From: Endomychus coccineus
Lineage: Eukaryota > Arthropoda > Insecta > Coleoptera > Endomychidae
Reading direction: 5' to 3'
Assembly (NCBI GenBank): GCA_958510875.1
Contig: OY294068.1
Coordinates: 180,451,411-180,515,410, forward strand
Length of the DNA: 64,000 nucleotides
This document shows positions 1 to 38,733 of the stretch, piece after piece. Position 1 is the first letter of the stretch; every line of letters starts with the position of its first letter. Made by a program: the position numbers and the translations under genes. The notes below the pieces were generated by a model. The model was given only the letters and a program-made list of their open reading frames with translations. It had not been told where the DNA came from and made no database searches.

Positions 1-27099
<27,099 letters not shown>

Positions 27100-27147
27100 A
27101 GAGATTGCTTATACTTTCAATGTTCTTTGATGCTATTGAATTATGTC

Positions 27148-27153
27148 AATAAA
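27148..27153 (+). terminator. trp poly(A) signal AATAAA
   Basis: AATAAA lies 48 bases after the TGA of terminal exon 4, within the block shared with the sister exon (GTCAATAAAA.ATTAGTTTATTCT). Confidence 0.7.
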
Positions 27154-27159
27154 AAATTA

Positions 27160-28780
27160 GTTTATTCTAGGAAACTTTGTATATGCTTCATCACACTATT
27201 TTTAAACGTCCTATCATAAATTTGTTGAATGAAATATTATTGATGTCAGCAAGTAACACTTTCAGAGAGTGTATCAGAGCTTCCCACATATTTGATCTCT
27301 GACTTCATTTCAATATAATATTTAGTCTTAGCATCACATTCGTACATCACAGGTCGTATAAAACAAAAACTATTATTGCTAAAACGTAAGTCCCACTTCA
27401 TGCTCCACAACCATTTTCTCTAATGAAAGAATCTTTCATACTTTATCCTGTGCCATTTTATTAACCTTGTGGGCCCTAGGCCACATACGTTCTACGGGGC
27501 CTAATGTGAAAATATGCAAATCATTACAAGCGAAGTGAGCATTATTTTTGTTCAAAACCTTAAAAGGCCCATGATAATTTCAAGTCACATCATGCGCATC
27601 ATAATTTAAAAAAAATGATGGAATTTACTACGTGAATGTAAGGCTATGATTGTTCGATTAGTAAAATATGAACTGATGTTTATTCCAAAAGACATGGAGT
27701 CTAAAATCTCTGAGATTTCCTTAGAGCTGCTCTTCCCCAACCGGCAGCGAGACAAGTAATCATTCAGAAAGTAGTAAATAGTTAATCCATGTCTGCAGAG
27801 GCGATTCGACACTCGTGGCCTCGTTACAGACTGATCCCGGAGGATAATTCATTATCCACGCATACAGTTGTGAATCGCTGTTATGATGTTGGGTTATTGA
27901 TTCATGTACATAGATATTCATATAATATTTTTTTCTCGACATTCTATCACAATATTCACTCGCACAGTCAATATTTATTATATTCTTCTTTGAAATTACT
28001 ACAAGTAATTAATTTTGATATCAACAACCAATTTTACAATTTGCAAATAAATGAAACCATTAGTCCTATCCATCAAGACGTATCTTTCAGCTAACTCGTA
28101 GAGAAGAATTATGTCATCAAAATCCTCAATTTACTTTAAACCGTTTCCTTTCAGTCGGTTCTAATTTCATTCTCAAATATTTTTATATTGCAAATAATAA
28201 ACAATACTGTCATGTCAGTATTAGGGTTCACTATTCTGCCGGACAAGCTCATTTATTGCGTGAATCCTAAATTGCAAGATTTCATCAATAAAGTCTATAT
28301 AAGCGACCGATATAGGAAAAGGGGGATATTCGAACTTTCTTCTCGCGTCGATCTAAATAATATAAGTACTGTTTTTCCTCCACATTTATTGGAGAATTAA
28401 TAAATTGATTGAACTCTTTTCCGAATTATTTATCATTACGTTTTATCAATTAACTCAACTAATTTTCATATTATTTGTTCATCATGTTTTATTTCATCTA
28501 TTAATTTGTTTTAATAAATTTTGTTAAGTTTTACCAATGTTGTTTTTCTTCAATTGCTTTTAACTTATCCCAAACATGAATCCTCAGGGATATGCCATGG
28601 CTTCTGCCCCCCAAACCAATATTCATTTAAAACATTCAGCTCTACCAAGAAACTGGCGCGTGACAATATTAATGATGTTTGAAAATTATCTTCATGTTGC
28701 GGCATTTGTACACGATAAACAAAGCGCAAGCTCAACAACCTTCAATGATTCATTAAATAGATTGTGCTGTGGCCTAAAAC
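27160..28780. other. trp 3' flank and unassigned spacer
   Basis: Up to about 27360 is the duplicated flank of the trp terminal exon. Beyond that I see only short AT-driven ORFs on both strands and no family match. Confidence 0.5.
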
Positions 28781-28782
28781 AG

Positions 28783-28938
28783 TTCAATACTTCAACCATA
28801 GAGATCAAGAATGAAGTACTCGAAGCCCATAAGAGCAATGCTATTAATTTGACTAGGCAAACATCGTAGAGCTCTTAGAGCTAGTCACGAAATCTGTCAT
28901 TCAAGTACTCTATTCTTGATCTCTATGACTTCAACCCA
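28783..28938. repeat. small hairpin (MITE-like), arms about 43 bp
   Basis: CATAGAGATCAAGAATGAAGTACT at 28798 and flank are inverted at 28897-28938 (AGTACTCTATTCTTGATCTCTATG). The ORF at 28576-28869 runs into it. Confidence 0.65.
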
Positions 28939-29776
28939 TCGTAAATCACATTGGTCAGAAAAGATTGCCACGTAGCGAACCGCTTCTAATTCCGCAAGCA
29001 CATTTTTTAAATTATTTTTGGAACGCAGTCCATGAGACGTAAACTGCGAGTGTGGGCAACTGTATGATGAGAAATAATCCCTCCAAATTCGCTAAATTAG
29101 CTTCTTCATTTCCAAACTCAGTATGGCGGTAAAACGTGGTTAAAGTAGAAGAAAAAGTAGCAGTCTTAAGCGTTTTCTGTTCTGTTCAGATGAAACGTGT
29201 CTTGTAATGTTTCTTCGTCCACCGTAAGCAATAGAGAATCGACTTGAACGTGTTTTTTTTTCATATGTGAGAACTTTCGAGCAAGATCATCAGTCAATTT
29301 ACATGCACGCCATTTGGTGGCCATAGCTTGTACTTCTGAAAAAGCACTATTTCGAATAACATATTACTAAAGCTATTAAAACAGACATACTTACAAAATT
29401 AGTAAAGGTAAACAGCTTAACATTCAGACGAGCACTTACAATATTAACCAAAGCTAGACTTGTCACAGATATCAACTTTCAACTACACCACTACACATAT
29501 CAACTAGTAACTAGCGAACTATTTGCTATTGTGTGAATCCCCTTACTTCATTTAGTTCAAACAGTACATACAGTTTTCTTCTTTACCATTTCCAATGTAT
29601 TAAACTATGCTATATCGTCGTAAGAGGTCACCACCTATAACTTACTATAAACGATACTCTTATTTTATCAGCTTATGATCCCAAACAATAGCTTATGCTG
29701 AACGTTTTGCTAAACATAAAAGCATGCTGTAGATTCCAGCATGTCTAGCAAGCCGCCTGATATTTCCATGCGGCTC

Positions 29777-29968
29777 TTAAAATTCTAACTGCACTATTTT
29801 CATCAGTTTTAGTTCTCTCCCGAACTGCTGCTGTCGATTTCTAGTTTCCAGCCTTTGATATGCCATGTGATATTTCGGAGTATTACGAAACCATTCTTCC
29901 CAGACTAGGGCAGCTTCTCTGTATTTTTTTCTACACTCCTCCAGAAATAACAACATACCAACTTGCAC
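29777..29968 (-). pseudogene. N-terminal HTH fragment of a Tc3/mariner-like transposase
   Basis: Minus-strand ORF VGMLLFLEECRKKYREAALV then WEEWFRNTPKYHMAYQRLE and RNRQQQFGRELK. The spacing M..L.ECRKNYREAA..(Y/W)EE.F.N.P..HM.(Y/F)QRLE.R.RQ..FGRE fits the insect DUF4817-like transposase head. No catalytic blocks were found downstream on this strand (28940-29770), where frames are broken. Identification is by pattern only. Confidence 0.55.
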
Positions 29969-30590
29969 ATTAAAATTATTTTACATGTTTAATTGAGCAA
30001 TAAACTGAGAAATAATCATCAAATTGTCAACATTCTCAACTGACTTATGTTAAGTAGAAGCAACGTGTGTCCATGGAAACAAATAATAATCAACATCAGC
30101 GTCCAGCATAACAGACCTGATAAATAAATATTATAAAGGAGGACAAAGTGTAGGCGATTGCACCTACAACTTCAGTGTGTACAGAATACATTTAGAAGAA
30201 GAAAAAGTATTTGGAAGTTAAAAAAGAGGGACATTTCGAACAATTTCTCAATCATGACAGACGATAAATAAGTTGAAATTTAATTGTTAATACTTTTTTG
30301 TATTCTATAAATTGATATATCATAATTCCGTAACCGCAAAAGGAAATCAAAAATTCTTCGGCACACATACCTAGTTTTTTTACTTAAATTCGAGTTTTGT
30401 AAATAAAGTACTTCATCCCTATTAGCCTAGCATAAATTAAACCAATGATAGTGGTGTTATTCAAAATAATTAAGGTAAGAGAGTTCGTAAGTTGCAGTCA
30501 TATTTAAAGAACTATGGATTAGATACTGACGAATAAAAGAAAAAATTGTATATTTTTTTAGTTTACCTAGGTACTAGGTTTTCTCTATTA

Positions 30591-31464
30591 TACAGGGTGT
30601 TTCAGTTTTTCCGTTCATAACTTTGGCAAACGATAGAACTTCTAAAAATAATAGGGTTCTTTCATATAAAATATTTCTCTAAATCATTTCGTTTCTGAGA
30701 TACAGGGTGTTGAACTTTTAAAAATTATAACATTTTCCGCATTATCTTCTAAACGAATAGAGATTTCCAGTTCAAACTTGGTAAACTTCAATTTCACTGG
30801 ATGATAAATTTTTTAGGTGACAAAATGTTTTTGAGACAAATACAGTAGCGTAGTTATGGGGTTTTGTATCCATTTAAACCCCTTAAACTTCTACGCCAAT
30901 AGTCGAAAATTATTATTGTATACAAATTTAAGAACTTATTTTCTATAAAAAAGTATTTCTGATAAATTTCACTTAGAGGCTTCCTGTTTGAGCTATTTTG
31001 ATTTTTCTAATCAGAGTTATCTTATAGAATTCCTTTTGAAAGGCTATTTAAAACGTAAGAAAATATTCAAATTCCTATTTACTGGTAACGATGAAAAATA
31101 ATTCATAATAAACGCTCCATTTAATTCAACGCAACGCCGACATAGATTCCTCAACGACCTTCTGGTTCGAATTAACATTTCATTAATAATTTCACCACAA
31201 GCTCTTCGAATATGATTGAGTCGATCTTCTCTATTACCAAAAAAATGTCTCATTCAGTAAAACTGAAGTGTACCAAGTTTGAACTGGAAATTTTTATTTG
31301 TTCAGAAGATAATGAAGAAAATGTTATAATTTTTCATGTCTTCAACACTCTGTATCTCGGAAACGAAGTCATTTAGAGAAGAATTTCATATGAAAGACCC
31401 CTATTAATTTTAGAAGTTCTATCGTTTGCTGAAGTTATGAACGAAAAAACTGGAACACCATGTA
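30591..31464. mobile_element. foldback transposon relic with about 210-bp inverted arms
   Basis: 30591-30800 and 31256-31464 are inverted copies with ends TACAGGGTGTTTCAG / TACATGGTGTTCCAG. The interior carries a transposase C-terminus (31044-31253, minus). The ACAGGGTGT end motif is shared with the 7.7-kb element. Confidence 0.88.
31044..31253 (-). pseudogene. C-terminal fragment of a Tc3-like transposase
   Basis: The minus-strand ORF reads DRLNHIRRACGEIINEML, then RTRRSLRNLCRRCVELNG and AFIMNYFSS. This follows the Tc3-type ending RI..A...ITPEMLRR.R..L..R...C.ExNGGHFEHL. No catalytic motifs remain because the left half of the interior is noncoding. Confidence 0.72.
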
Positions 31465-31979
31465 TATGTAAAAATAAAAGAGCGTGTATTGTATATCTTA
31501 TACTTAGAATATAGGTTAATTTAGAAGTATGTTTTCTAAGGGTTGTCATCGTTGCTGACTTCAGTGGTAAGTAGAAGCTGAACACAGAGGGACAGGAAAG
31601 CTTGGTAAGCGGTAGTGACTGACTACTTGTATACTCGTAAAGTGTTAAATAAATTCTTGTTAGTTAATGTTAATTACTTTCTTACGAACCCAACATCTTG
31701 TTAATCAATAAAGTAGTCAATACAATTCCTCTTAAAAATCCAAAGGTACCCACCGCACATTAAAATAGGGAGAGCGGGTAAGAGTCAAAAATATGTTTAA
31801 ATATGTCCCTCTATCTCCCTATTACTTAACCAAAATTTCACAGAAGATTTTCAAACCGTTTTCCAGATATCCCCTATTAAAAACTCACCCCATATTGTTA
31901 TTACCGCAATGAAAATATACTCACTGAGGGATTTATCCCCCTATCTTCATATACCCACTGATGGATTCATCCCCCTATC

Positions 31980-32100
31980 TTCGCCAATGACTAGTTTGAG
32001 TTCATCTAGTCTGCTAACCTGGAACTGCTCGTGGAATTACGAACACCATTGAAATATCTCTCTACGATTTCACTGAATTTGTAAGTGTAAATCACCAATT
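31980..32100 (+). repeat. dispersed repeat, partner at 44115-44290
   Basis: Both copies run ATGACTAGYTTGAGYTC, TCTAGTC(T/C), CTACCTGGAA/CTAACCTGGAA, CATTGAAATATCT, CTACGAT and GTAAGTGTRA in order. The 44-kb copy has an insertion of about 50 bp. Family unknown; it lies next to LINE relics in both places. Confidence 0.65.
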
Positions 32101-32159
32101 AGGAGAATAAAATCTCTCCTGAGTGAATCTAAGTGCTTTAGCGTATCTGTGCTTTGTAG

Positions 32160-32350
32160 ATCATGAGGACTTGCTGGAGAGTTTCTGGGGAGCCGTTTTT
32201 ACAATGTATCTCACATGATAGTCCCATGAGAGAGTGCAGTTGGTGATAATACCGAGCATTCTGGAAAGAATACAGGCTTGAGTTTTGGTTGCATTAAACT
32301 CTATCAGATCAACAGATCCCCATTTCAAATATTCTAACCAGATCTTCATT
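32160..32350 (-). pseudogene. LINE RT thumb fragment (same family as 54.9 kb)
   Basis: The minus strand reads WGSVDLIEFNATKTQACILS, then MLGIITNCTLSWDYHVRYI and AKTAPQKL-like text. The + copy at 55040-55240 reads WGFDNLLEFNATKAQLCLL and IITNSTLSYDNHVVSIAKT. This is the segment after YADD in CR1/Jockey-type RTs. Confidence 0.75.
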
Positions 32351-32411
32351 TATTGAAACTCGATGATGCAAGAGGGCACAGTATCTATTAAATGTAATAC
32401 ATCTTTGATAT

Positions 32412-32417
32412 TTTATT
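32412..32417 (-). terminator. possible FMRFa poly(A) signal
   Basis: AATAAA on the minus strand, about 140 bases after the FMRFa stop. None closer was noticed. Confidence 0.4.
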
Positions 32418-32556
32418 AACATTGAATATAGTTACAAAATATGTATATTATGACAACGAAATTATGTTACATTTTAAAATTTAATACTGTATACTTAGTC
32501 CAGCCACAAAGTAAATTTCAAATAAAAGTTCTTACTTTTTAACAATATTACAAGAC

Positions 32557-33234
32557 TTATAGAGAAGATTTACATTTATTTTGATTCGCGTTTCTCGTTA
32601 ATTCAGCTAATAAATTCAAAAGTGGAGATTGATAGATTTCCTTCAGAGTATTCAAGGTTTGTTCATGTTGCATTAGCGTTTTTTCGAAGTTAGTTGCGTT
32701 GATATCCATTCCAACAACCGGATTTTCTCGATTACGTCCAAACCGTAAGAAATTACTGTTTCTTCCAAAACGAAGAAAATCACTGTGTGCACGCTTTATT
32801 TCGTCGGGAGAATATGTCGCCTCTCTTTTGTTCCTAATGCCTTTGTTCTCTTTTATACTTCGTCCGAATCTGAGATAATCCGAAGATCTTCCTCGGGTAT
32901 TGCGTTGCTGATCGCGACCGAATCGCAGAAAGTTCTGCTTGCTCCTGCCGAATCTGACGAAATAGTCGTTTCGTAACGTTCTCCCCCCTCTAGTAGGTCG
33001 CGGATCTTCATGATAGTCGGAGTCGTCGTGGTAAGTACTGCTGCCACTTCGACCAAAGCGTAGAAAATTGTTATTTCTTCGCTTATTCAATTCTAGGTCG
33101 TTGTCACTGTCGAAATAATCATCGGGATATGAATAACTTGTTGTATCGCTGTTTTCGAGGACTGGATAATTGTCTTCATTGAATCCCAAACTGAATTGTA
33201 TCAGCACAGCTACCAGGATGGTCAGAGTAACCAT
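32557..33234 (-). CDS. FMRFa: FMRFamide-related neuropeptide precursor (extended RFamides)
   Basis: The 225-residue prepropeptide starts with a signal peptide (MVTLTILVAVLIQFSLG) and an acidic spacer to the KR at 51-52. Six RFamide units, each followed by Gly (amide donor) and Arg (cleavage), end at about residues 60, 95, 105, 123, 156 and 165: NNNFLRF, TLRNDYFVRF, SKQNFLRF, SSDYLRF, AHSDFLRF and NSNFLRF. Only the fifth is clearly preceded by a standard KR; units 2-3 and 5-6 are adjacent. A non-amidated C-terminal domain of about 58 residues has a heptad-like Leu pattern. Such peptides are secreted by neurosecretory cells and modulate muscle, heart and gland through the FMRFamide GPCR. The coding region is one exon with a 5'UTR intron, as in fly FMRFa. 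None of the peptides ends in MRF; FLRF is the main form. The nearest alternatives, myosuppressin and sulfakinin, carry a single copy or a different core. Confidence 0.96.
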   Translation of the reverse strand: MVTLTILVAVLIQFSLGFNEDNYPVLENSDTTSYSYPDDYFDSDNDLELNKRRNNNFLRFGRSGSSTYHDDSDYHEDPRPTRGGRTLRNDYFVRFGRSKQNFLRFGRDQQRNTRGRSSDYLRFGRSIKENKGIRNKREATYSPDEIKRAHSDFLRFGRNSNFLRFGRNRENPVVGMDINATNFEKTLMQHEQTLNTLKEIYQSPLLNLLAELTRNANQNKCKSSL

Positions 33235-33245
33235 AATTCAGGAAA

Positions 33246-33265
33246 CTAGAAACAAAAAAATTGTG
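33246..33265 (-). promoter_or_regulatory. splice acceptor of the FMRFa 5'UTR intron
   Basis: On the minus strand a T-rich tract runs into GTTTCTAG, 11 bases upstream of the ATG. This implies a noncoding first exon further right, which I could not place. No TATA box can be assigned. Confidence 0.65.
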
Positions 33266-33440
33266 TGAGTAAATTATCTATTTTTTAAGATCGTTACAAT
33301 GACAACTAATAAAAACGACACTATGAGGGAAGAAGACTTTTAGTCTATACATGAAATTAGTTTGCCGTGATTGTGTTTTGATTACTCGTTACGAATTTCT
33401 TATAACCGAACAGGAACCATGAAAACATGAAGCTGCATCG

Positions 33441-33454
33441 CCCCCCCCCCCCCC
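33441..33454 (+). repeat. poly(C) run, 14 bases
   Basis: An uninterrupted C14 tract in otherwise AT-rich DNA, in the presumed FMRFa 5' intron or upstream region. A C10 run also occurs at 52232-52241. Confidence 0.9.
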
Positions 33455-33479
33455 ATCAAATGAACTGCCCCTGATTTAC

Positions 33480-34090
33480 AAGTCACAGCACGCCACTGGT
33501 GCTGGTGATAGTGATCCTGTGATGAGTCTATACATTATTAGAATACATTGCCATTTCCTTATCGCAGTGATAGATGTCGAAATAAATAATGAACAAAAGA
33601 AAACATTTGTATCTACTTTTCAGGTATATTACAAATCAAGTCAGGGACGAATACGCGCCACGTCGTAAATCAATGATGGTATTTATGTCTGTTATTTTAC
33701 AATATATCTTCTCTATGGGATAACTTGCTCTGAAACGCATGAAACATACAACAGGCGATATAAAACTAACATGGAGGTAATTGATAAACTGCGACATCTT
33801 TTCAACAGATACAAGCACAAACGGGTGTATCGAACGCGCCAGGGTGGATTTTCTCGTTATGGTAGAAGCAAATCAGTTTTGATGTGTTATGTGAAACAGA
33901 ATCAGTTAGATATGTAGACTGTTGACTCAACTTGTATTTTATTCAAAAAGGCACGATTCTCTCTCTTTCGGCGATGCATGCAATTATTTATAAGTCATGA
34001 TGACATGTTTAGACTAGAGAGAAGCTTATGTAATTTTCAGGGTAGCTTTTACTAAACACGCATTTCTCGTCATATTATAGTAGCTGAGAT
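33480..34090. other. unassigned spacer upstream of FMRFa
   Basis: Nothing recognised. It may contain the FMRFa 5' exon and promoter. Confidence 0.4.
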
Positions 34091-34096
34091 TGCACA

Positions 34097-34240
34097 TATA
34101 CGAGGGCATCCAAAAAACCTGTCGCCATGGCTTTGTTGACCGATAAACCCACTTTGGCCTTTTTTGGCTGCGATTCGGCAGGACAAGTCCACTTTTTCGA
34201 CTGTCCTTTGGTCTCTGGTGCTCGCTCAGGGCGCGTACTC
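34097..34240 (-). pseudogene. mariner end fragment
   Basis: ACGAGGGCATCC, then a block (TGTCGCC.TG.CTTTGTTG.CC..TAAACCCA) and GGACAAGTCCA match the middle of the mariner at 48.8 kb (49185-49290), brought next to a terminal-like ACGAGGGC. It is an internally deleted copy. Confidence 0.65.
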
Positions 34241-34914
34241 AGCGGCTAGTCTAGGAATTATATATAATGGCAGGAAAATTAAAACGGTTTTGGCCCTTGG
34301 AACTTATGAAGTAAACAGTATGTCCCTAAGGCTGGAAAGTTTGAAGACCCTGTTCTAGGATAATAAATGCTTCCGACTATCTTGGGAAAGGCTGGCAAGA
34401 ATGTCACCGGTGGAATTTTGCAGATTTTAATTGACCAGGAAATATACCAATGACTAAACGTTCATTAATATAAATTGACAAACGTTCTGCTATAAAATAT
34501 GCTCTGATGACACGAGAACCAAAACTCTACATTCACAAAACGTTCAATGTAGGGAAGAAGAATGAACAGAGAAGAGACAACTGAACTCCCCTTGTTGTCT
34601 CTTCTGGTATACGAGTGATTGCTGGAGAAGCTGCAGGAGACTGCTGTTTATACCCTTGGACCCACATAGCTATTCCAACCAATATGGTGGTAAATTAATT
34701 CCCACACCACGGAATGTGAAACGGATTATCTGCATGTTCTATCATAAAAATAACGGAAACGAAAATGAACGCCGAAAACCTTTCAAATGGTGGAGGAAAA
34801 CATAGGAATTGGCCACAATTTCGATTAAAATACAAAATTAAATTTTCCGAATTATAAAATAACTTAGATAATTTAACATAGGATTATAAAGACCAATAAA
34901 CGTAAAACATTGAA

Positions 34915-34985
34915 TCATAGGCGGGATTCGAACCCACATTCCTGGATGTCTGGCCCAGCGCTTTGGTCTCGTCATTGAATGAGTA
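34915..34985 (-). repeat. tRNA-like sequence (degenerate tRNA or SINE head)
   Basis: The minus strand contains GTGGGTTCGAATCCCGC, a perfect B box with a pairing T-stem, preceded by GAGACCAAAGCGCTGG and CAGACATCCAGG in anticodon-arm position. No acceptor stem closes and the D arm is irregular, so a tRNA-derived SINE is likelier than a gene. Confidence 0.5.
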
Positions 34986-35029
34986 CTGTCAGAATAATTG
35001 CCAATCACAGTAATACTCATAACTACACT

Positions 35030-36790
35030 CCTCAGTTCAAAACGATTAAACTTTAGATGAATGTTCGTGAATAGATGATCTATTACAGAGCATCGAATTG
35101 CATTGTGTTCATCAATGATCTACTATCCTCTCCGAGGTTTATATTTACATGACCAGTATTCCTATTAATTCATGTCTTAGGGTACAGTTATCATCAATAA
35201 TAACAGGTTGACTGTAGTTCCGATTTGAAGCATATGGTAAAACTCATAGTGAAAACAATATTTATTTCGCTTATAAAATTGTCATAAATATTAAAATCTT
35301 GTACTTTGAGGCGGTACCTACTAAAACTTTGTATTCAGCTTAAAAATTCAGAAATGAAATGACGATATTTAAATTGAGATCACAATTTCAAATGATTTCT
35401 TTGTATTGCGTTGTTAAACGATCCTAATTTAGGGACATGCTGTGTATCTGCTACTAAATCTGATGAGAAGATGCTCTTAATTTGTGACTAGTCTAATCCA
35501 CTAATAATAACTGAGATTATTACACTATATCTCAATAACAAACTAGGAAAAGTATTTCAAACACAAATTGCTTATGAAATGCTTGAAAGAAAGTAATGAA
35601 CGTTCTTTGTATGTTCATCATATGTTTTATTCTTGAGAAAACAACACAGCAATGTATTTTAATAACGTCAAAATGGGAAAATGAAAGCTTCCACGATGAC
35701 GTACAATTAGTTTTCTTCATACTGCTGGGAACGGATGAGTAGCAGTAAACCTGAAATATATATTACGAGTTTCGCTTGTAGTACTTTCTTTTAAGAACAT
35801 ATTCTATTCTAATTAACAATTTATTATTATGGCGAATAAAACAACTAAGGAGATTAGTAGAATATCTTAGTTATCTGTGATGAAACAATGACGGCTATTT
35901 TTGAATCTGAGGCGGCGATGATTCTCTCATCATCACAAATGGGTCAGTAGCGCCATGATTTTGATACATTTTTTCCAAAACTATCGATATCATCAATAAA
36001 GCAAAGCAAAATTTGGCGCCAATGGGACCGAAAGGTCGAAACAGCCGTCAAAGGCTATAAGCAAATGAATATATGAATATATCTATTTATCTGTCGTTCT
36101 GTTATATTTTCTAATATCGATTAACCTAAACTAAGGGACACCATGAATGCCATATCAATATTTCAATGTATACAGAACCGGACATCAGAGGCTCCTTGCT
36201 AACACCATACCAAAACCAGCATTTGAAGGATTCCTAAAGATTAAAAAATGAAAGTTGAAAAATGTTTAGTAAAGCACATTGAAGATGAAGAGGATAGGAA
36301 ATTCTATAAGGTGTTATATGGAATACCAGAGGAGACTGAAACAGAAGAGAGAGCACAATCTGATGCTGGACAATACGAGTAATCAGTAGTTGGTAGTTGA
36401 ATTACTCGGAATAATTTTATTTCTGAAATGCAAGTGTTAAAGTTTGTTTTTTTTATTTGTATGTTGTATTTTGAAGTACCTAATGCTATATTTTTACAAA
36501 TAAAACAACACGTTTATTTGTGCAATAATTTTTTCCGCCTAGGCAATTCTGTTGTTTTGTTAAAAAATCCCTAAGTGCAACTTGTTTTTTGTATTTTTCA
36601 CTAATCAATAAACAAAAAACTGAATTTTTCGTACGATCAGAATGTTATCCCAATAATAATAAACTATCAGAAAAAGATTCATTGTAATATCTCGATAAAT
36701 AATATTATATTTAATTTGCGGATTACCACCAGGTTAAAATTCTCGGTTATATTCAGTTTGTTATGCTGCATAAGGCGAACAATTATTTTA
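35030..36790. other. unassigned spacer
   Basis: AT-rich, with no conserved ORF. 36250-36390 is briefly open (KHIEDEEDRKFYKVLYG), not recognised. 36025-36055 (CCGAAAGGTCGAAAC) resembles phrases seen at retroelement tails. Confidence 0.4.
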
Positions 36791-36792
36791 CA

Positions 36793-37077
36793 ACTAGCTG
36801 TTATCCGCGACCTGTGCTCGTAGAAACAGGTAAGACCCGCAGGAGAAAGCGTCAGCAACGCCACTGCGATGTCATTCCCAAGTTTCAATCTGTATCTATA
36901 AACGACAAATACCACTCACTCAGACATCACAAAATCTCAGAAACTACAAAGAATACCGCCTTCTAACTAGTCAGATATGTTCCTTACATGACGGATTTTT
37001 CGAAAATTCATCCCAACGCCTTTTTCTACTGGTATATGCTGCTTCTGCGGGCATAGCTCGCGGAATACAGCTAGTAC
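36793..37077. mobile_element. MITE with ACTAGCTGTTATCCGCG-type inverted ends
   Basis: The left end ACTAGCTGTTATCCGCGACCT and the right end GCTCGCGGAATACAGCTAGT are imperfect inverted repeats of about 25 bp, 285 bp apart. Ends of this wording are common in short nonautonomous insect elements. The ORF inside has no match. Confidence 0.65.
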
Positions 37078-37104
37078 TAACTTTTAACAAAAATATTCCT
37101 AATG

Positions 37105-38165
37105 AGTAGAAGCAGCTAAAGGCGAGGAAGACTTAAAATTATACTCTATGTTATGTGAAAGTTTATTACAATTGAGAGGACATCTGTGACATTGAATTGG
37201 TCTGTCACAGACATTATGTGACTGTCAGAGAAAAAATTACCTGTCTTGTTGATGGGTTATCATAGCATAGACGGTGATCCATTAATCTATAGATCTATCT
37301 GTCATGTAAATTGGCAGATCTGCCAACTTTCAAGTAGTCATGAGTGATATAAACAGATTTCAAAAAAAAAAATCCTGCGAGAACTCGAATTTCAGTTGTA
37401 GTCGCTAGGTATCATTATTATAACCGGGGGCCTCACGGGCGCTCTTCATAAAGGGTTAATTAATTGGAAGCTGTTACGAATTGTTCTATCAAGTAAATAA
37501 GAGAACGTATTTTCTATTTCTGCAGCTGGAAATGGTATTTACATTCCAGCTTCAGAAATTATGTATTCCCTTTCCCGTTTAATCTGTTAATTAAATAATT
37601 CAACATATGTAGTGTATGCTTTTGTATATAAGTCTATTTATTTGCGATCTGCATTTATAAACATTGAACAATTGAGTTATGCATACCACCAAATTATCAT
37701 GCAAGTTGAAACTTCAATTTTTCTCATTCTATCAGTAGATTAGCATCTTCTGAAAATTGTAGTAGTACAATGGCTTTTCCATGAATTCAATATCAAATAA
37801 ACCCAACATTTAAACATAATTATCTAGTAAGTTGGCGTTTATATTCAGTAACGATATGATAAAAGGTGATTCGAATTTAATTTTTTTATTTGACCCGCCA
37901 TGCGCATTGTAAGAACCTAGCGAGTTCGCATTGCTACAGTGGGTATCGAAACGAAAACACATGACAAATTCATCATCAGCAAACGCATGATAATTATACA
38001 AATTGATTATGAAATCTGACGATCAATAACAATTCCACCAAGAAGAAATAATGTGCTACGTAATGTCTGTGATAGACCACTCCATAACATGGATATCCCT
38101 GTCAATTCGAATGAACTTTCATATGACAGAGTATAATTTAACGCGTTCCCACGCCTTTAACCATT
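37105..38165. repeat. two inverted copies of the 2.2-kb dispersed repeat (37105-37390 +, 38045-38165 -)
   Basis: The first starts AGCTAAAGGCGAGGAAGACT; the second, on the minus strand, has the AAAGGCGTGGG block and ATACTCT..TCATATGAAAGTT. They bracket about 650 bp of unassigned DNA. Confidence 0.6.
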
Positions 38166-38479
38166 CCTATTGAAATATGGATGACTTTGCAGAGTCTGAG
38201 CCGACGCTTTAGTTGTTTCTATGGGTATTAGCTATCCGGACGTAGGCGCCTGACAATAGTCAGTTCCATTTCTGGCAAACTTCATATGTGCGGGTCTTGC
38301 TTTCCATCTACAAATATCTTAAATCGGTCAACATAGTTCATCTTAAGTGTACGGCAAATTATTGAACAATAACTTAATTTCTGAACTAAAAAGGAAATTG
38401 GAACACAACCAATTAAACAACAAATTATGACCATTACCTTTAAATAGTTCAATCAAATCAAATCACTTATTATCCTTCA

Positions 38480-38733
38480 GTAATTAATAAATTTCATAAT
38501 TTGTTTTCTAAACCAGAAATACAATTCGTTCATAGATATAAGAACAAGCTAAAAAACTGTTTAGGCAATAACACCTTTGATGAAGTTCCTGATTTCGATA
38601 AATCTGGGATTTACATAATCGATGGTGAATCATGTTCAAAATGCTATGTGGACCATACTAGAAGAAATTTTCTAATTCGGTCTAAAGAACATTTTGGCCA
38701 TATAAAGAAGAATAATGGTGAAAAATCAGCGTT
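38480..38733 (+). pseudogene. PLE fragment, left part (GIY-YIG start), split by a LINE
   Basis: It reads FVHRYKNKLKNCLGNN, then GIYIIDGESCSKCYVDHTRR and EHFGHIKKNNGEKSA. In the + copy at 61296 the next codons lead directly to SLSLLKHSTDKYLGNLDG, which here reappears only at 39919. YVDHT replaces the usual YVGQT. Confidence 0.8.

Noticed and set aside
28576..28869. 97-codon ORF with a plausible start
   Set aside because: It runs into a small inverted repeat and matches no family; it may be real but cannot be supported.
34915..34985. Functional tRNA gene
   Set aside because: The B box and T-stem are good but no closing acceptor stem or regular D arm could be drawn.
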